A stretch of 64,000 nucleotides of DNA from Kribbella soli (lineage in GTDB: Bacteria; Actinomycetota; Actinomycetes; Propionibacteriales; Kribbellaceae), in NCBI RefSeq assembly GCF_004331345.1, contig NZ_SJJZ01000001.1, forward strand, positions 2,480,001 through 2,544,000. Direction: 5' to 3'. A model generated the notes under the pieces. The model was not told the DNA's origin and made no database searches. It was given only the letters and a program-made list of their open reading frames with translations. Below are positions 33,133-41,687 of the stretch, piece by piece; the stretch's first letter is position 1; every line of letters starts with the position of its first letter. A program made the translations under genes and the position numbers.

Positions 33133-34137
33133 GTGAGCATTCGGGTCGGGTACAAGGCTTCGGCGGAGCAGTTCGGGCCGCGGGATCTGGTGGAGTACTC
33201 CGTTCGGGCCGAGGAGCTCGGGCTCGACAGTGTGACCGTGTCGGACCATTTCCTGCCGTGGCGGCACGAGGGCGGCCACGCGCCGTTCGCGCTCGCCTGG
33301 CTGGCGGCGGTCGGCGAGCGGACCAACCGGGTGCTGCTCGGTACGTCGGTGCTCACGCCGACGTTCCGGTACAACCCGGCGGTGATCGCGCAGGCGTTCG
33401 CGACGCTTGGCGAGCTGTACCCGGGGCGTGTGATGCTCGGCGTCGGCACCGGCGAGGCGCTGAACGAGATCGCGGTGTCGGGGCGGGAGTGGCCCGAGTT
33501 CAAGGAGCGGTTCGCCCGGCTGCGGGAGGCCGTGCAGCTGATCCGCGACCTGTGGACGAAGGACGGTGTCAGCTCCGAGGGTCCGTACTACAAGACCGTC
33601 GACGCGTTCATCTACGACCGCCCGGAGACCCCGCTGAAGGTGTACGTCGCCGCGGGCGGTCCGCTCGTCGCGCGGTACGCCGGGCGCGCCGGTGACGGGT
33701 TCATCGCGACGTCCGGCAAGGGGATGGAGCTCTACACGGAGCAGCTGATTCCCGCCGTACGCGAAGGGGCCGAGAAGGCCGGGAAGAAGTTCGAGGACGT
33801 CGACCGGATGCTCGAGGTCAAGCTCTCGTACGACCGCGACCCGGCATTGGCGCTGGAGAACACCCGGTTCTGGGCGCCGCTGTCGTTGACCGCGGAGCAG
33901 AAGCACAGCGTCACCAGCGCGACCGAGATGGAGCGGCTCGCCGACGAGCTGCCGATCGAGCAGGTCGCGAAGCGGTGGATCGTGGCGTCGGACCCGGAGG
34001 AGGCCGTGAAGCAGCTCCAGCCGTACCTGGACGCCGGCTTCAACCACTTCGTCGTACACGGTCCGGGGAACGACCAGGAGCGCTTCCTCACGCAGTTCAC
34101 CGAGGATGTCCTTCCGCTGCTGCGCAAGCTGGGCTGA
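33133..34137 (+). CDS. fgd: F420-dependent glucose-6-phosphate dehydrogenase
   Basis: 334 residues from GTG 33133, the length of Fgd1. It begins [52 protein letters not shown], a hallmark of Fgd, followed by [38 protein letters not shown] and [15 protein letters not shown]. It oxidises glucose 6-phosphate while reducing cofactor F420, feeding F420H2 to LLM oxidoreductases such as the one at 10 kb. Confidence 0.9.
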   Translation: MSIRVGYKASAEQFGPRDLVEYSVRAEELGLDSVTVSDHFLPWRHEGGHAPFALAWLAAVGERTNRVLLGTSVLTPTFRYNPAVIAQAFATLGELYPGRVMLGVGTGEALNEIAVSGREWPEFKERFARLREAVQLIRDLWTKDGVSSEGPYYKTVDAFIYDRPETPLKVYVAAGGPLVARYAGRAGDGFIATSGKGMELYTEQLIPAVREGAEKAGKKFEDVDRMLEVKLSYDRDPALALENTRFWAPLSLTAEQKHSVTSATEMERLADELPIEQVAKRWIVASDPEEAVKQLQPYLDAGFNHFVVHGPGNDQERFLTQFTEDVLPLLRKLG

Positions 34138-34147
34138 CAATCACCCC

Positions 34148-34723
34148 GTGGCCGAATACGAGATCGTTCAGGAAGGTGACCCGCGGTGCGCCGAGCTCGA
34201 AGCAGCCGGGTACCGCGTGGTCGCCGAGTCCTGGGCGGTCCGGCTGTTCGACCCGGACCGTGAGCTGCTGGAGACCGCCGTACGCCGGGCGACCGCCGGC
34301 GGACTGACGCTCCGCGAACTCGGGTCCGAGTCAGCCGCGGATCTGCACGCGCTGGAGAAGACGAACGAGTCGGACTATCCCTACACGCCCGCGACCAACC
34401 GCATGGTCGGGGAGCTCGCCGATGTCGCGGGCTTGTGGCCGGAGCATCGGGTCTTCGGCGCCTTCGACGGTAACCGCCTGGTCGGCGCGACGGTGATGCG
34501 CGAGAAGGACGGCTTCGGCGACACCGCCTTCACGTCGGTCCTAGCCACCCACCGCCGCCGCGGCGTAGCCCAGGCCGTCAAGGCCGCCTCGATCCTCGCC
34601 TTCCTGGACATCGGCATCAGCCGCTTCAGCACCGGCGGAGCCGCCGCCAACCAAGCCAGCCTCCAGGCCAACCAGTCCCTCGGCTACCAACTAACCGAAC
34701 AATGGCGCACCTACGCCCCCTGA
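34148..34723 (+). CDS. GNAT family acetyltransferase
   Basis: 191 residues from GTG 34148, 10 bp after fgd. An N-terminal unit (EYEIVQEGDPRCAELEAAGYRVVAESWAVRLF) is followed by the GNAT domain with TSVLATHRRRGVAQAVKAASI (acetyl-CoA turn RRGVA) and TGGAAANQASLQANQSLGYQL. Two related halves as in double-GNAT proteins are possible. Substrate unknown. Confidence 0.75.
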   Translation: MAEYEIVQEGDPRCAELEAAGYRVVAESWAVRLFDPDRELLETAVRRATAGGLTLRELGSESAADLHALEKTNESDYPYTPATNRMVGELADVAGLWPEHRVFGAFDGNRLVGATVMREKDGFGDTAFTSVLATHRRRGVAQAVKAASILAFLDIGISRFSTGGAAANQASLQANQSLGYQLTEQWRTYAP

Positions 34724-34732
34724 CCCCTCGTT

Positions 34733-35494
34733 TCAGTGGAGGTCGTCGGAGAGGGATTTGGCGGCTTGGGTCAGGAGGGGGATGGCTTGTTCTACCAGGG
34801 ATTCGGTCATGCGGCCGGCCGGGCCGGAGATGGAGATGGCTAGCGGGGTGGGGGCGTCGGGGACGGCTACTGCGACGCAGCGGACGCCGACTTCCTGTTC
34901 GCCTTCGTCCATCGCGTAGCCGGCGTCGGAGGCCTGGTGGAGCTGGGTGGTGAAGGCGTCGGGCGTGATGATCGTGTTGTCGGTGTGTCTCGGCATGCCG
35001 GTGCGGTGCAGGAGGTCGCGGACCGCGGCGTCGGGGAACTGGGCGAGGATCGCCTTGCCGACCGCGGTGCAGTGCGGCAGGACGCGGCGGCCGACCTCGG
35101 TGAACATGCGCATCGAGTGCCGCGACGGCACCTGCGCGAGGTACACGATCTGGTCGCCGTCGAGCATCGCCATGTTGGCGGACTCGCCGAGCTCGTCGAC
35201 GAGCCGGGCCAGATGCGGCCGGGCGAACACACTCAGCATGTGCGACGAACTCTCCCCGAGCCGGATCAGCTTCGGTCCGAGCACGTACTGCCGCGACGGC
35301 TCTTGACGCAGGTAGCCGAGGTCGACCAAGGTGCGAACCAGCCGGTGGATCGTCGGCAGCGGCAGGCCGGAGGCCGCGGCCAGCTGGGACAGGCCCATCA
35401 TCCCGCCCGCGTCAGCCATCGTCTCGAGCAGCCCGAAGGCCCGCTCGATGGACTGCACGCTGCCGGTGCGTCCCTTGCCGTTCGTCTCCGCCAT
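34733..35494 (-). CDS. IclR family regulator of the purine/ureide locus
   Basis: 253 residues from ATG 35494 (AAAGGTGG upstream). SIERAFGLLETMADAGGMMGLSQLAAASGLPLPTIHRLVRTLVDLGYL is the IclR wHTH; the rest is the ligand-binding domain (VGKAILAQFPDAAVRDLL, GVRCVAVAVPDAPTPLAISISGP). Position at the border of the locus and operator copies in its own and two other promoters make it the likely AllR-type repressor that senses glyoxylate or an allantoin product. Confidence 0.85.
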   Translation of the reverse strand: MAETNGKGRTGSVQSIERAFGLLETMADAGGMMGLSQLAAASGLPLPTIHRLVRTLVDLGYLRQEPSRQYVLGPKLIRLGESSSHMLSVFARPHLARLVDELGESANMAMLDGDQIVYLAQVPSRHSMRMFTEVGRRVLPHCTAVGKAILAQFPDAAVRDLLHRTGMPRHTDNTIITPDAFTTQLHQASDAGYAMDEGEQEVGVRCVAVAVPDAPTPLAISISGPAGRMTESLVEQAIPLLTQAAKSLSDDLH

Positions 35495-35505
35495 GACAAC
35501 CACCT

Positions 35506-35520
35506 TTCCGGATCACGGAA
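35506..35520. promoter_or_regulatory. IclR-type operator, site 1 (own promoter)
   Basis: TTCCG-GATCA-CGGAA, a perfect 5-bp inverted repeat, 11 bp upstream of the iclR start. Shares TTCC[A/G]-N5-CGGAA with sites 2 and 3. Confidence 0.65.
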
Positions 35521-35579
35521 GTTTAGCGCCAGATCCCGGAAGCGCGACTGCTTGTATCTTCCGCAAGGTAGATATTAGT

Positions 35580-35594
35580 CTCCACAATACGGAA
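35580..35594. promoter_or_regulatory. IclR-type operator, site 2 (aldolase operon)
   Basis: CTCCA-CAATA-CGGAA, 13 of 15 bases as in site 3 at 51.33 kb. It ends 12 bp before the GTG of the aldolase-like gene and touches its Shine-Dalgarno sequence (AAAAGGAGG, 35593-35601). Confidence 0.6.
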
Positions 35595-35606
35595 AAGGAG
35601 GCGGCA

Positions 35607-36812
35607 GTGAGCCTGGATGATCTGGTGACCGAGCTTGACCGGCGGCTGGTGGCCGCGGATGCGGCGCTGACCGCGGACTATCGCGGCGATCGCGGGGTCC
35701 GGCAGCCGGTCCACACCGTGTACGTTCCGGCCGACCGGTACGACGTACGCACAGTGGAGGACTGGGGTGCGCAGGCACGCGCGGCCCTCGACAAGTACGG
35801 CGGATCCGCGGCGGAGCTCGCGACGGTGCTGGATCTGCCCGACGAACTCGCGGACGACGTGTACGACCGCGTGCGGGCCAAGCTCGAGCGCGAGCCGATC
35901 GAGGACCTCCGCATCGACTTCGAGGACGGCTACGGCAACCGGCCGGACGACGAGGAGGACGCCGCGGCGATCGCGGCCGCCCAGGTCTTCGCAGCCGGCA
36001 AGCAGACGCCGTACCAAGGCTTGCGGATCAAGTCGCTCGAAGCGCCGACCAGGCGTCGTAGTGTGCGGACGCTCGACCTCTTCCTCAAGCACCTGGGCGC
36101 GATCGACGACGGCTTCGTCATCACGCTCCCGAAGGTGACGTCGGTCGAGCAGGTCGAAGCGATGGTGCTCGTCCTCGAGACGCTCGAGCGCCAAGGCTCG
36201 TTGCCGCCGCTGAAGTTCGAGATCCAGGTCGAGACGCCGCAGGCGATCCTCGGCGCGGACGGCACCGCGCTGATCGCCCGGATGATCAAGGCCGGCGGTG
36301 AGCGCGTGACCGGTCTGCACTACGGCACCTACGACTACTCCGCCTCGCTCGGCGTCGCGGCGGCGTACCAGAGCATGGAGCATCCGGTCGCCGACCACGC
36401 GAAGGACGTCATGCAGTTGGCCGCGGCCGGCACCGGCGTGTTCGTATCCGATGGTTCGACCAACGTTCTTCCGGTCGGCGACGCGGTCCACGACGCCTGG
36501 CGCCTGCATTTCCGGCTGGTACGTCGTTCGCTCGCACGCGGCATCTACCAGGGCTGGGACATGCACCCTGCCCAACTCCCGACTCGCTTCGCGGCGACGT
36601 ACCTGTTCTACCGGGAAGGCTTCGACCAGGCCGCGCAACGTCTCCGCGCGTACCTAGGCGAGGGCGAGTCCGGCTACCTCGACGAGCCCGCAACGGCCGC
36701 CGCCCTCGCTGGTTTCGTCCTGCGCGGCATCGAGTGCGGCGCGATCGAGACGTCGGAGTTCGACACCACCGACCTCGCCAAACTGGCGCGCCGAGCAGTC
36801 CCGGAGAGCTAG
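35607..36812 (+). CDS. HpcH/HpaI aldolase/citrate-lyase-like TIM-barrel protein (DUF6986-like)
   Basis: 401 residues from GTG 35607 (AAAAGGAGG upstream). DLRIDFEDGYGNRPDDEED gives acidic metal ligands, FEIQVETPQAILG and TGLHYGTYDYSASLGVAA the barrel core, and QGWDMHPAQLPTRFAATYLFY a conserved end. The family is related to CoA-ester aldolases and malate synthase. As the first gene under an IclR operator it could use glyoxylate or hydroxypyruvate, for instance in an aldol step, but no activity is demonstrated. Confidence 0.7.
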   Translation: MSLDDLVTELDRRLVAADAALTADYRGDRGVRQPVHTVYVPADRYDVRTVEDWGAQARAALDKYGGSAAELATVLDLPDELADDVYDRVRAKLEREPIEDLRIDFEDGYGNRPDDEEDAAAIAAAQVFAAGKQTPYQGLRIKSLEAPTRRRSVRTLDLFLKHLGAIDDGFVITLPKVTSVEQVEAMVLVLETLERQGSLPPLKFEIQVETPQAILGADGTALIARMIKAGGERVTGLHYGTYDYSASLGVAAAYQSMEHPVADHAKDVMQLAAAGTGVFVSDGSTNVLPVGDAVHDAWRLHFRLVRRSLARGIYQGWDMHPAQLPTRFAATYLFYREGFDQAAQRLRAYLGEGESGYLDEPATAAALAGFVLRGIECGAIETSEFDTTDLAKLARRAVPES

Positions 36813-36821
36813 CCTCGCGAC

Positions 36822-37061
36822 ATGCGACTCGTTGCGGAGTTCACCACGGAACCCTTCGATGTGGAGGGGTCGCCGCCTGCGCACGCCACTGAGGCGTTGC
36901 GGGCGGCGGAGGCAGCCGGGCTCGACTGCGAGTTCGGCCCACTCGGTACGCAGGTCAGCGGCGAGCAGCATCTTCTGCTGCCGGCGCTCCCGAAGGTGCT
37001 CGAGGCAGCGTTCGCCGGCGGCGCGAGCCAGGTGACCTTGCAGGTACGGCGCGATGCCTGA
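36822..37061 (+). CDS. Thiamine-binding/MTH1187-family small protein
   Basis: 79 residues. LRAAEAAGLDCEFGPLGTQVSGEQHLLLPALPKVLEAAFAGGASQVTLQVRRD matches the pattern of the MTH1187/YkoF-like ferredoxin-fold family (A-G-L-x-Y-x-x-x-P-x-G-T-x-V-x-G). Members bind thiamine or a related ligand. Glyoxylate carboligase in this locus needs thiamine diphosphate, which could explain the link (inference). Overlaps the next gene by 8 bp. Confidence 0.6.
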   Translation: MRLVAEFTTEPFDVEGSPPAHATEALRAAEAAGLDCEFGPLGTQVSGEQHLLLPALPKVLEAAFAGGASQVTLQVRRDA

Positions 37062-37431
37062 ACAGCACCCGCTGGTGCAGGCGATCACGCCGCTCGTCGA
37101 GCGGCTGAACGCACAACTCGTCGACGCTGCGGAGGCCCGCGCGGACGACGTGACCCTCGCCTGGGACGGCAAGCCCGTGGTCGCCGTACGCCTGCCCTCC
37201 AAGACTCCCAAGCCGTCCGAGAAGGAAGGTGGCGTGCAGAGTCTGCTGGCCGGTGTCGCCGACGAACTGGGCGGACCGTTGCGCGACCTGTCGCGGCATG
37301 ACAAGCAGCAGGCCGTGCTGCTGCTGGAGGCGCGCGGAGCCTTCGAGTACCGCAAGTCGGCCGAGATCGTCGCCGAGGCGCTCGGCGTCACGCGCTTCAC
37401 CGTCTACAACTACCTGAACCGCGCTCGCTGA
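37054..37431 (+). CDS. YheO/DauR-like HTH regulator, short form
   Basis: 125 residues. RHDKQQAVLLLEARGAFEYRKSAEIVAEALGVTRFTVYNYLNR at the C-terminus is the HTH of the YheO/DauR group; the usual PAS-like sensor domain is missing and replaced by about 80 residues with AWDGKPVVAVRLPSKTP. Overlaps the thiamine-binding gene, so it is made with the aldolase operon. Possibly a local regulator of the urate genes that start 87 bp downstream. Confidence 0.6.
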   Translation: MPEQHPLVQAITPLVERLNAQLVDAAEARADDVTLAWDGKPVVAVRLPSKTPKPSEKEGGVQSLLAGVADELGGPLRDLSRHDKQQAVLLLEARGAFEYRKSAEIVAEALGVTRFTVYNYLNRAR

Positions 37432-37471
37432 TTTTCAACAAACTGTTGACGACAAGCCTGCTGCCTGCCAC

Positions 37472-37486
37472 TCTCGTCATACGGAA
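37472..37486. promoter_or_regulatory. Weak IclR-like half site before uraD
   Basis: TCTCG-TCATA-CGGAA: the right half is perfect, the left half matches TTCCG at three of five positions. It lies 32 bp before the uraD start. Low confidence as an operator. Confidence 0.3.
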
Positions 37487-37518
37487 AGTCGATTTCGGGA
37501 TTCGAGAAGGTGTGATCC

Positions 37519-38013
37519 GTGGACCTGCAGGAGTTCAACTCCGCTCCGACCGGCCGGCTCCGGCCGGCGCTGGCGGCCTGCTGTGACGTGCCCCGCTGGG
37601 TCGACGCGATCCTGGCCAAGCGGCCGTACGGCGATCTCGCCGCGCTGACCGCGGTCGCCGACCAGTCGTTGCGGGAGCTCGACGACAACGAGGTCGATCG
37701 CGCGCTGCAGGCGCACCCGCGGATCGGTGACCGGCCGCAGGGGGCGGGCACCGAGGCCGCCTGGTCGCGGAACGAGCAGGCGGGTGTCGGCGACGACGCC
37801 GGCGTCCGGCAGGAGCTTGCCGATGGCAACCGTCAGTACGAGGTGCGGTTCGGCCGGGTGTTCCTGATCTGCGCCACGGGGTTGTCGGCGGCGCAGATGC
37901 TGGACAGCCTGCGGACCCGCCTCACGCACGACGACGCGACCGAGGCAACCGTCGTACACGAGGAGCTGCGCAAGATCGCGCTGCTCCGGCTGAGCAAGGT
38001 GGTGGCGGCATGA
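37519..38013 (+). CDS. uraD: OHCU decarboxylase
   Basis: 164 residues, GTG start. ALQAHPRIGDRP contains the catalytic His in the family H-P motif; AAWSRNEQAGV is the S-x-x-E-Q motif that binds substrate; QYEVRFGRVFLICATG matches the substrate pocket strand. It decarboxylates OHCU to S-allantoin stereospecifically. Coupled by 4-bp overlap to uraH. A second, degenerate copy is fused to the permease at 47.6 kb. Confidence 0.9.
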   Translation: MDLQEFNSAPTGRLRPALAACCDVPRWVDAILAKRPYGDLAALTAVADQSLRELDDNEVDRALQAHPRIGDRPQGAGTEAAWSRNEQAGVGDDAGVRQELADGNRQYEVRFGRVFLICATGLSAAQMLDSLRTRLTHDDATEATVVHEELRKIALLRLSKVVAA

Positions 38014-38327
38014 GTTCTCTGTCCACGCACGTCCTGGACACCGCGCTGGGGCGACCGGCGCAGGGTGTTCCGGTCCGGCTGTACGACGGTGACGCCGTCC
38101 TCGCGACCGGTACGACGGACGCCGACGGGCGGATCGGGGAGCTCGCACCGGCGTTGGAGCACGCGACGTACCGGCTCTGGTTCGACGTCGCGGCGTACGC
38201 GGAAGCCACCGGCCAGGACATCTTCTTTCCCGAGGTCTCCGTGACCTTCACGGTCGCCGACGAGCGGCACTACCACGTCCCGTTGCTGCTCAGCCCGTTC
38301 GCGTTTTCCACCTACCGAGGGAGCTGA
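38010..38327 (+). CDS. uraH: 5-Hydroxyisourate hydrolase
   Basis: 105 residues, transthyretin-related. It starts LSTHVLDTALGRPAQGVPV with the catalytic His, and ends with the diagnostic YRGS tetrapeptide. HYHVPLLLSPFAFSTYRGS gives further active-site residues. It hydrolyses 5-hydroxyisourate made by urate oxidase to OHCU. Between uraD and urate oxidase in one operon. Confidence 0.95.
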   Translation: MSSLSTHVLDTALGRPAQGVPVRLYDGDAVLATGTTDADGRIGELAPALEHATYRLWFDVAAYAEATGQDIFFPEVSVTFTVADERHYHVPLLLSPFAFSTYRGS

Positions 38328-38333
38328 CCTCAG

Positions 38334-39239
38334 ATGGCCATCCACCTGGGAGCCAACCAGTACGGCAAAGCCGAGAACCGCGTCGTCCGCATCTACCGTG
38401 ACACGCCCCGCCACCAGATCCGCGACCTGAACGTGTCGACCGCGCTCCGCGGCAACTTCGAGGACGCGCACACGACCGGCGACCAGTCCGACGTACTGCC
38501 GACCGACACGCAGAAGAACACCGCGTTCGCGTTCGCCAAGGAGAAGGGCATCGGTGCGATCGAGGACTACGCGCTGACGCTCGGCGCGCGCTTCCTGGAC
38601 GCGTCGCCGGCCGCGGAGGGTGCTCGGATCGAGGTCGAGGAGTACGCCTGGGAGCGGATCCAGGTCGACGGTCAGGATCACGACCACTCGTTCGTCCGGA
38701 CCGGCGGCGGCGTGCGGAACACGGTCGTCAACGTGGAGGGCCGGGGCGCGGAGCGGAAGTCTTACGTCGTGTCAGGGATCAGCGATCTCGTCGTACTGAA
38801 GTCGACCGGGTCGGAGTTCCACGGGTTCCTGAAGGACGAGTACACGACGCTGCCGGAGACGAACGACCGGATCCTGGCGACGTCGCTGGTCGCGCGGTGG
38901 CGCTACGACCACACAGAGGTCGACTGGGACAAGTCGTACGACGAGATCAAGGGACTGCTGCTCTCGCGCTTCGCCACGATCCACAGTCTTGCGTTGCAGC
39001 AGACGTTGTACGGCATGGGCGAGGCGGTGCTGGAGCAGCACCCGGAGGTTGCCGAGATCAAGTTCTCGGCGCCGAACAAGCACCACTTCCTGGTCGACCT
39101 GTCCCCGTTCGGCGTCGAGAATCCCGGTGAGGTGTTCATCGCCGCCGATCGCCCGTACGGCCTGATCGAGGCGACCGTGACGCGCGACGACGCCAGCGAC
39201 GCCGGCAGTGCCTGGCACGCGACACCCGGGTTCTGCTGA
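38334..39239 (+). CDS. uox: Urate oxidase (cofactor-free uricase)
   Basis: 301 residues, the usual length. NQYGKAENRVVRIYRD holds the catalytic Lys, GDQSDVLPTDTQKNT the Thr of the Lys-Thr dyad, and NKHHFLVDLSPFG the conserved His near the end; the tunnel-fold halves are both complete. It oxidises urate with O2 to 5-hydroxyisourate and H2O2. No catalase gene is in the window. Confidence 0.95.
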   Translation: MAIHLGANQYGKAENRVVRIYRDTPRHQIRDLNVSTALRGNFEDAHTTGDQSDVLPTDTQKNTAFAFAKEKGIGAIEDYALTLGARFLDASPAAEGARIEVEEYAWERIQVDGQDHDHSFVRTGGGVRNTVVNVEGRGAERKSYVVSGISDLVVLKSTGSEFHGFLKDEYTTLPETNDRILATSLVARWRYDHTEVDWDKSYDEIKGLLLSRFATIHSLALQQTLYGMGEAVLEQHPEVAEIKFSAPNKHHFLVDLSPFGVENPGEVFIAADRPYGLIEATVTRDDASDAGSAWHATPGFC

Positions 39240-39241
39240 CC

Positions 39242-40585
39242 ATGTCGAGGATCGTGGTCGAGGGCGCCTACGTGGCGACCCTCGATCCGGCCCGCCGCGA
39301 GTTCACCGGCCACGTAGTTGTCGAGGGCAACCGTATCGTCGCGGCCGGTCCAGGGTCTGCTCCGGCGTACGACGATGCTCGCGTCGTGGACGGACGCGGC
39401 TGCCTGGTCACGCCGGGGTTCGTGAACACGCACCAGCACCTGTACCAATGGGTCACGCGAGGTCTCGCCGCAGACTCGACCCTCTTCGAGTGGCTGACGA
39501 CGCTGTACCCGGTGTGGGCGCGGATCTCTGAGGAGACCGTGTACGTCGCGGCGCGGGCGGCACTCGCCCAACTCGCGCGCACCGGCTGCACGACTGTCGC
39601 CGATCACCACTACGTCTTTCCCCGCGACGGTGGCGATCTGCTCGCCGCGGAGATCGCCGCGGCGAGTGAGATCGGGCTGCGGTTCCATCCGGCCCGTGGG
39701 TCGATGGACCGAGGTCAGAAGGACGGCGGGTTGCCGCCCGACTCCGTGGTCGAGAACCGCGACGAGATCCTGATCGCAACCGAGGCCGCGATCGACCGCT
39801 GGCACGATCCGGCCCCCGACTCGATGCTGCAGATCGTGGTCGCGCCGTGCTCTCCGTTCAGCGTGAGCGGCGAGCTGATGCGCGAGTCCGCGGAGCTGGC
39901 GCGACGGCGCGGGGTGCGGATGCACACCCATCTCGCCGAGACCACGGACGAGACGGACTGGTGCCGGGAGACGTTCAACTGCACGCCTCTCGAGTACGCC
40001 GACCGTCTCGGGTGGACCGGTCCGGACGTCTGGTTCGCGCACGGGATCCACTTCGACGACGCGGAGATCAAGCACCTGGGCAGCACCGGCACCGGCGTCG
40101 CCCACTGCCCGAGCTCGAACGCCCGCCTCGGCGCCGGCATCGCCCGTACGGCGGACCTCCGCGCGGCCGGCTCTCCTGTCGGCCTGGGGGTAGACGGTGC
40201 CGCGAGCAACGAATCCGGCAGCCTGGTGGAGGAACTGCGCCACGCCCTGCTCTTCGCCCGCGCCCGCGGCGGCCCGCAGGCACTGACCGTCCGCGCCGCC
40301 CTGGAGATGGCGACCCTGGACGGCGCCCGCATCCTGGGCCGCTCCGACGACATCGGCTCGATCGAACCCGGCAAACAAGCCGACCTAGCCGTGTGGAACC
40401 TGAACACCCTCCCGCACGCCGGCATCCCCGACCCGATCGCGGCGCTGGCCCTCTCTACGCCCCCGCCCCTAGCCCTCCTCCTCGCCAACGGCCGCCCCGT
40501 CGTAGAGCACGACGTACTCCAAACCGCCGACGAGGTCACCCTCGCGACCCAAGTCGCCCGTACCCAAGCCGCCCTCCTCGCCTGA
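39242..40585 (+). CDS. 8-Oxoguanine deaminase-like amidohydrolase
   Basis: 447 residues, 2 bp after urate oxidase. Amidohydrolase metal ligands: NTHQHLYQWVTRG, HTHLAET, FAHGIHF and GVDGAASNESG. This is the AtzB/8-oxoguanine deaminase subgroup, whose members convert 8-oxoguanine to urate and thereby feed the same operon. It is distinct from the guanine deaminase at 41.7 kb. Hydroxyatrazine-type substrates are an alternative. Confidence 0.8.
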   Translation: MSRIVVEGAYVATLDPARREFTGHVVVEGNRIVAAGPGSAPAYDDARVVDGRGCLVTPGFVNTHQHLYQWVTRGLAADSTLFEWLTTLYPVWARISEETVYVAARAALAQLARTGCTTVADHHYVFPRDGGDLLAAEIAAASEIGLRFHPARGSMDRGQKDGGLPPDSVVENRDEILIATEAAIDRWHDPAPDSMLQIVVAPCSPFSVSGELMRESAELARRRGVRMHTHLAETTDETDWCRETFNCTPLEYADRLGWTGPDVWFAHGIHFDDAEIKHLGSTGTGVAHCPSSNARLGAGIARTADLRAAGSPVGLGVDGAASNESGSLVEELRHALLFARARGGPQALTVRAALEMATLDGARILGRSDDIGSIEPGKQADLAVWNLNTLPHAGIPDPIAALALSTPPPLALLLANGRPVVEHDVLQTADEVTLATQVARTQAALLA

Positions 40586-40590
40586 CTCGC

Positions 40591-40648
40591 GATAACCCCC
40601 GGGGACTGGGAACTAGCAATAGCCAGTTCCCAGTCCCCGGGGGTTATC
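40591..40648. repeat. REP-like palindrome, copy A
   Basis: Perfect 24-bp arms (40591-40614 and 40625-40648) with a 10-base loop AGCAATAGCC. Core GGGGACTGGGAACT pairs with AGTTCCCAGTCCCC. It lies 6 bp after the 8-oxoguanine-deaminase-like stop and could also terminate that transcript. Two further copies are at 41.64 and 55.34 kb. Confidence 0.85.
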
Positions 40649-40703
40649 CACAGTTGTGCGATCGCCGGTCCACGCGGCGCGCGAGACGTGCACCTTCTTG
40701 GGC

Positions 40704-41687
40704 ATGAACAGGCGATTGGAAGTGATCGCGGCGGCGCGGGGCGGGTGGTTCACGCGCCCGGATGCACTCGCCGCCGGCTACAGCGACAGCGAGCTACGGC
40801 AACGGGTGCGCAGCGGGCAGTGGCTCAGGTTGAGCTTCAACTCGTACGTCGACCCGCGGGCCTGGCCCTCGGACGAACCTCCTTGGGAGCACGCGACGAG
40901 GCTTCACCTACTGAACGTGCGGATGGCGAGTGAGCGGCTTCGCGGCGTCGTCGTGAGTCATCAGTCCGCGGCCATGCTCCACGGGTTGCCCGTCTGGGGG
41001 ACCGATCTGTCGAGGGCGCACTTCACGCGCGTGGCGTCCGGTGGGGCTCGCACCGGGCGAGGGGTTCGGGTGCATCGCGGTACGACGTCCGCCGACGAGA
41101 TCGTCGAGTTGGGCGGCCTGAAGGTCACGAGCGTCGAGCGAGCGATCGTGGAGACCGCCTGTACGACGTCGTACGAGGTCGGCGTGGTCCTGGCCGACGC
41201 CGCCCTCCGTAAGCCACCGACGACCCGTGAGCAGTTGGTCGCGGCTGTGCGCCGGCATCGCCACTGGCGTGGGTTGCCGGCGGCGCAGGCTGCTGTGCTG
41301 TTTGCGGACGGCCGGAGTGAGTCGGTAGGCGAGTCGCGCCTCCGCGTACTGATGGCGAACCACGGTCTACCCGAGCCAGAGCTGCAGGTGGAGATCCGGG
41401 ACGAAGCCGGCGGGCTGATCGGAAGGGTCGACTTCCTGCTCGCGGGCGTCCTGATCGTCGAGTTCGACGGCGCGATGAAGTACGCCGAGAACGCGGCAGA
41501 CGCCGTACTGGCGGAGAAATGGCGCGAGGACCGCCTCCGCGAGCGCGGGTACGGCGTAGCCCGCGTCAAGTGGGCCGACCTGGACCGCCCCCACGAAACC
41601 GCCGCTCGGTTGGGGCGGGCGTTGTCGGCATATGCCGCGGGGACTGGGAATAGGCAATTGCTAGTTCCCGGTCCCCGGCGGGGGTGA
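40704..41687 (+). CDS. AbiEi-N-terminal / DUF559-like protein
   Basis: 327 residues from ATG 40704. GGWFTRPDALAAGYSDSELRQRVRSGQWLRL is the N-terminal wHTH of AbiEi-type (type IV antitoxin-like) proteins. The C-terminal half (GLIGRVDFLLAGVLIVEFDGAMKY...EKWREDRLRERGYGVARVKWAD) has the D...E-x-D-G...K pattern of DUF559/Vsr-type nucleases. No AbiEii toxin is adjacent. The last 18 codons lie in REP copy B, so the native end may have been replaced. Confidence 0.7.
   Translation: MNRRLEVIAAARGGWFTRPDALAAGYSDSELRQRVRSGQWLRLSFNSYVDPRAWPSDEPPWEHATRLHLLNVRMASERLRGVVVSHQSAAMLHGLPVWGTDLSRAHFTRVASGGARTGRGVRVHRGTTSADEIVELGGLKVTSVERAIVETACTTSYEVGVVLADAALRKPPTTREQLVAAVRRHRHWRGLPAAQAAVLFADGRSESVGESRLRVLMANHGLPEPELQVEIRDEAGGLIGRVDFLLAGVLIVEFDGAMKYAENAADAVLAEKWREDRLRERGYGVARVKWADLDRPHETAARLGRALSAYAAGTGNRQLLVPGPRRG
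41635..41681. repeat. REP-like palindrome, copy B
   Basis: Left part CCGCGGGGACTGGGAAT (41635-41651), right part AGTTCCCGGTCCCCGGCGG (41663-41681). The loop GCAATTGCT is like that of copies A and C. It overlaps the 3' end of the AbiEi/DUF559-like gene and is 7 bp from the convergent guaD stop. Confidence 0.75.

Noticed and set aside
40643..40652. TTATCCACA, an exact DnaA-box sequence
   Set aside because: A single box without clustering, DnaA gene or AT-rich element; it arises from the outer edge of REP copy A.
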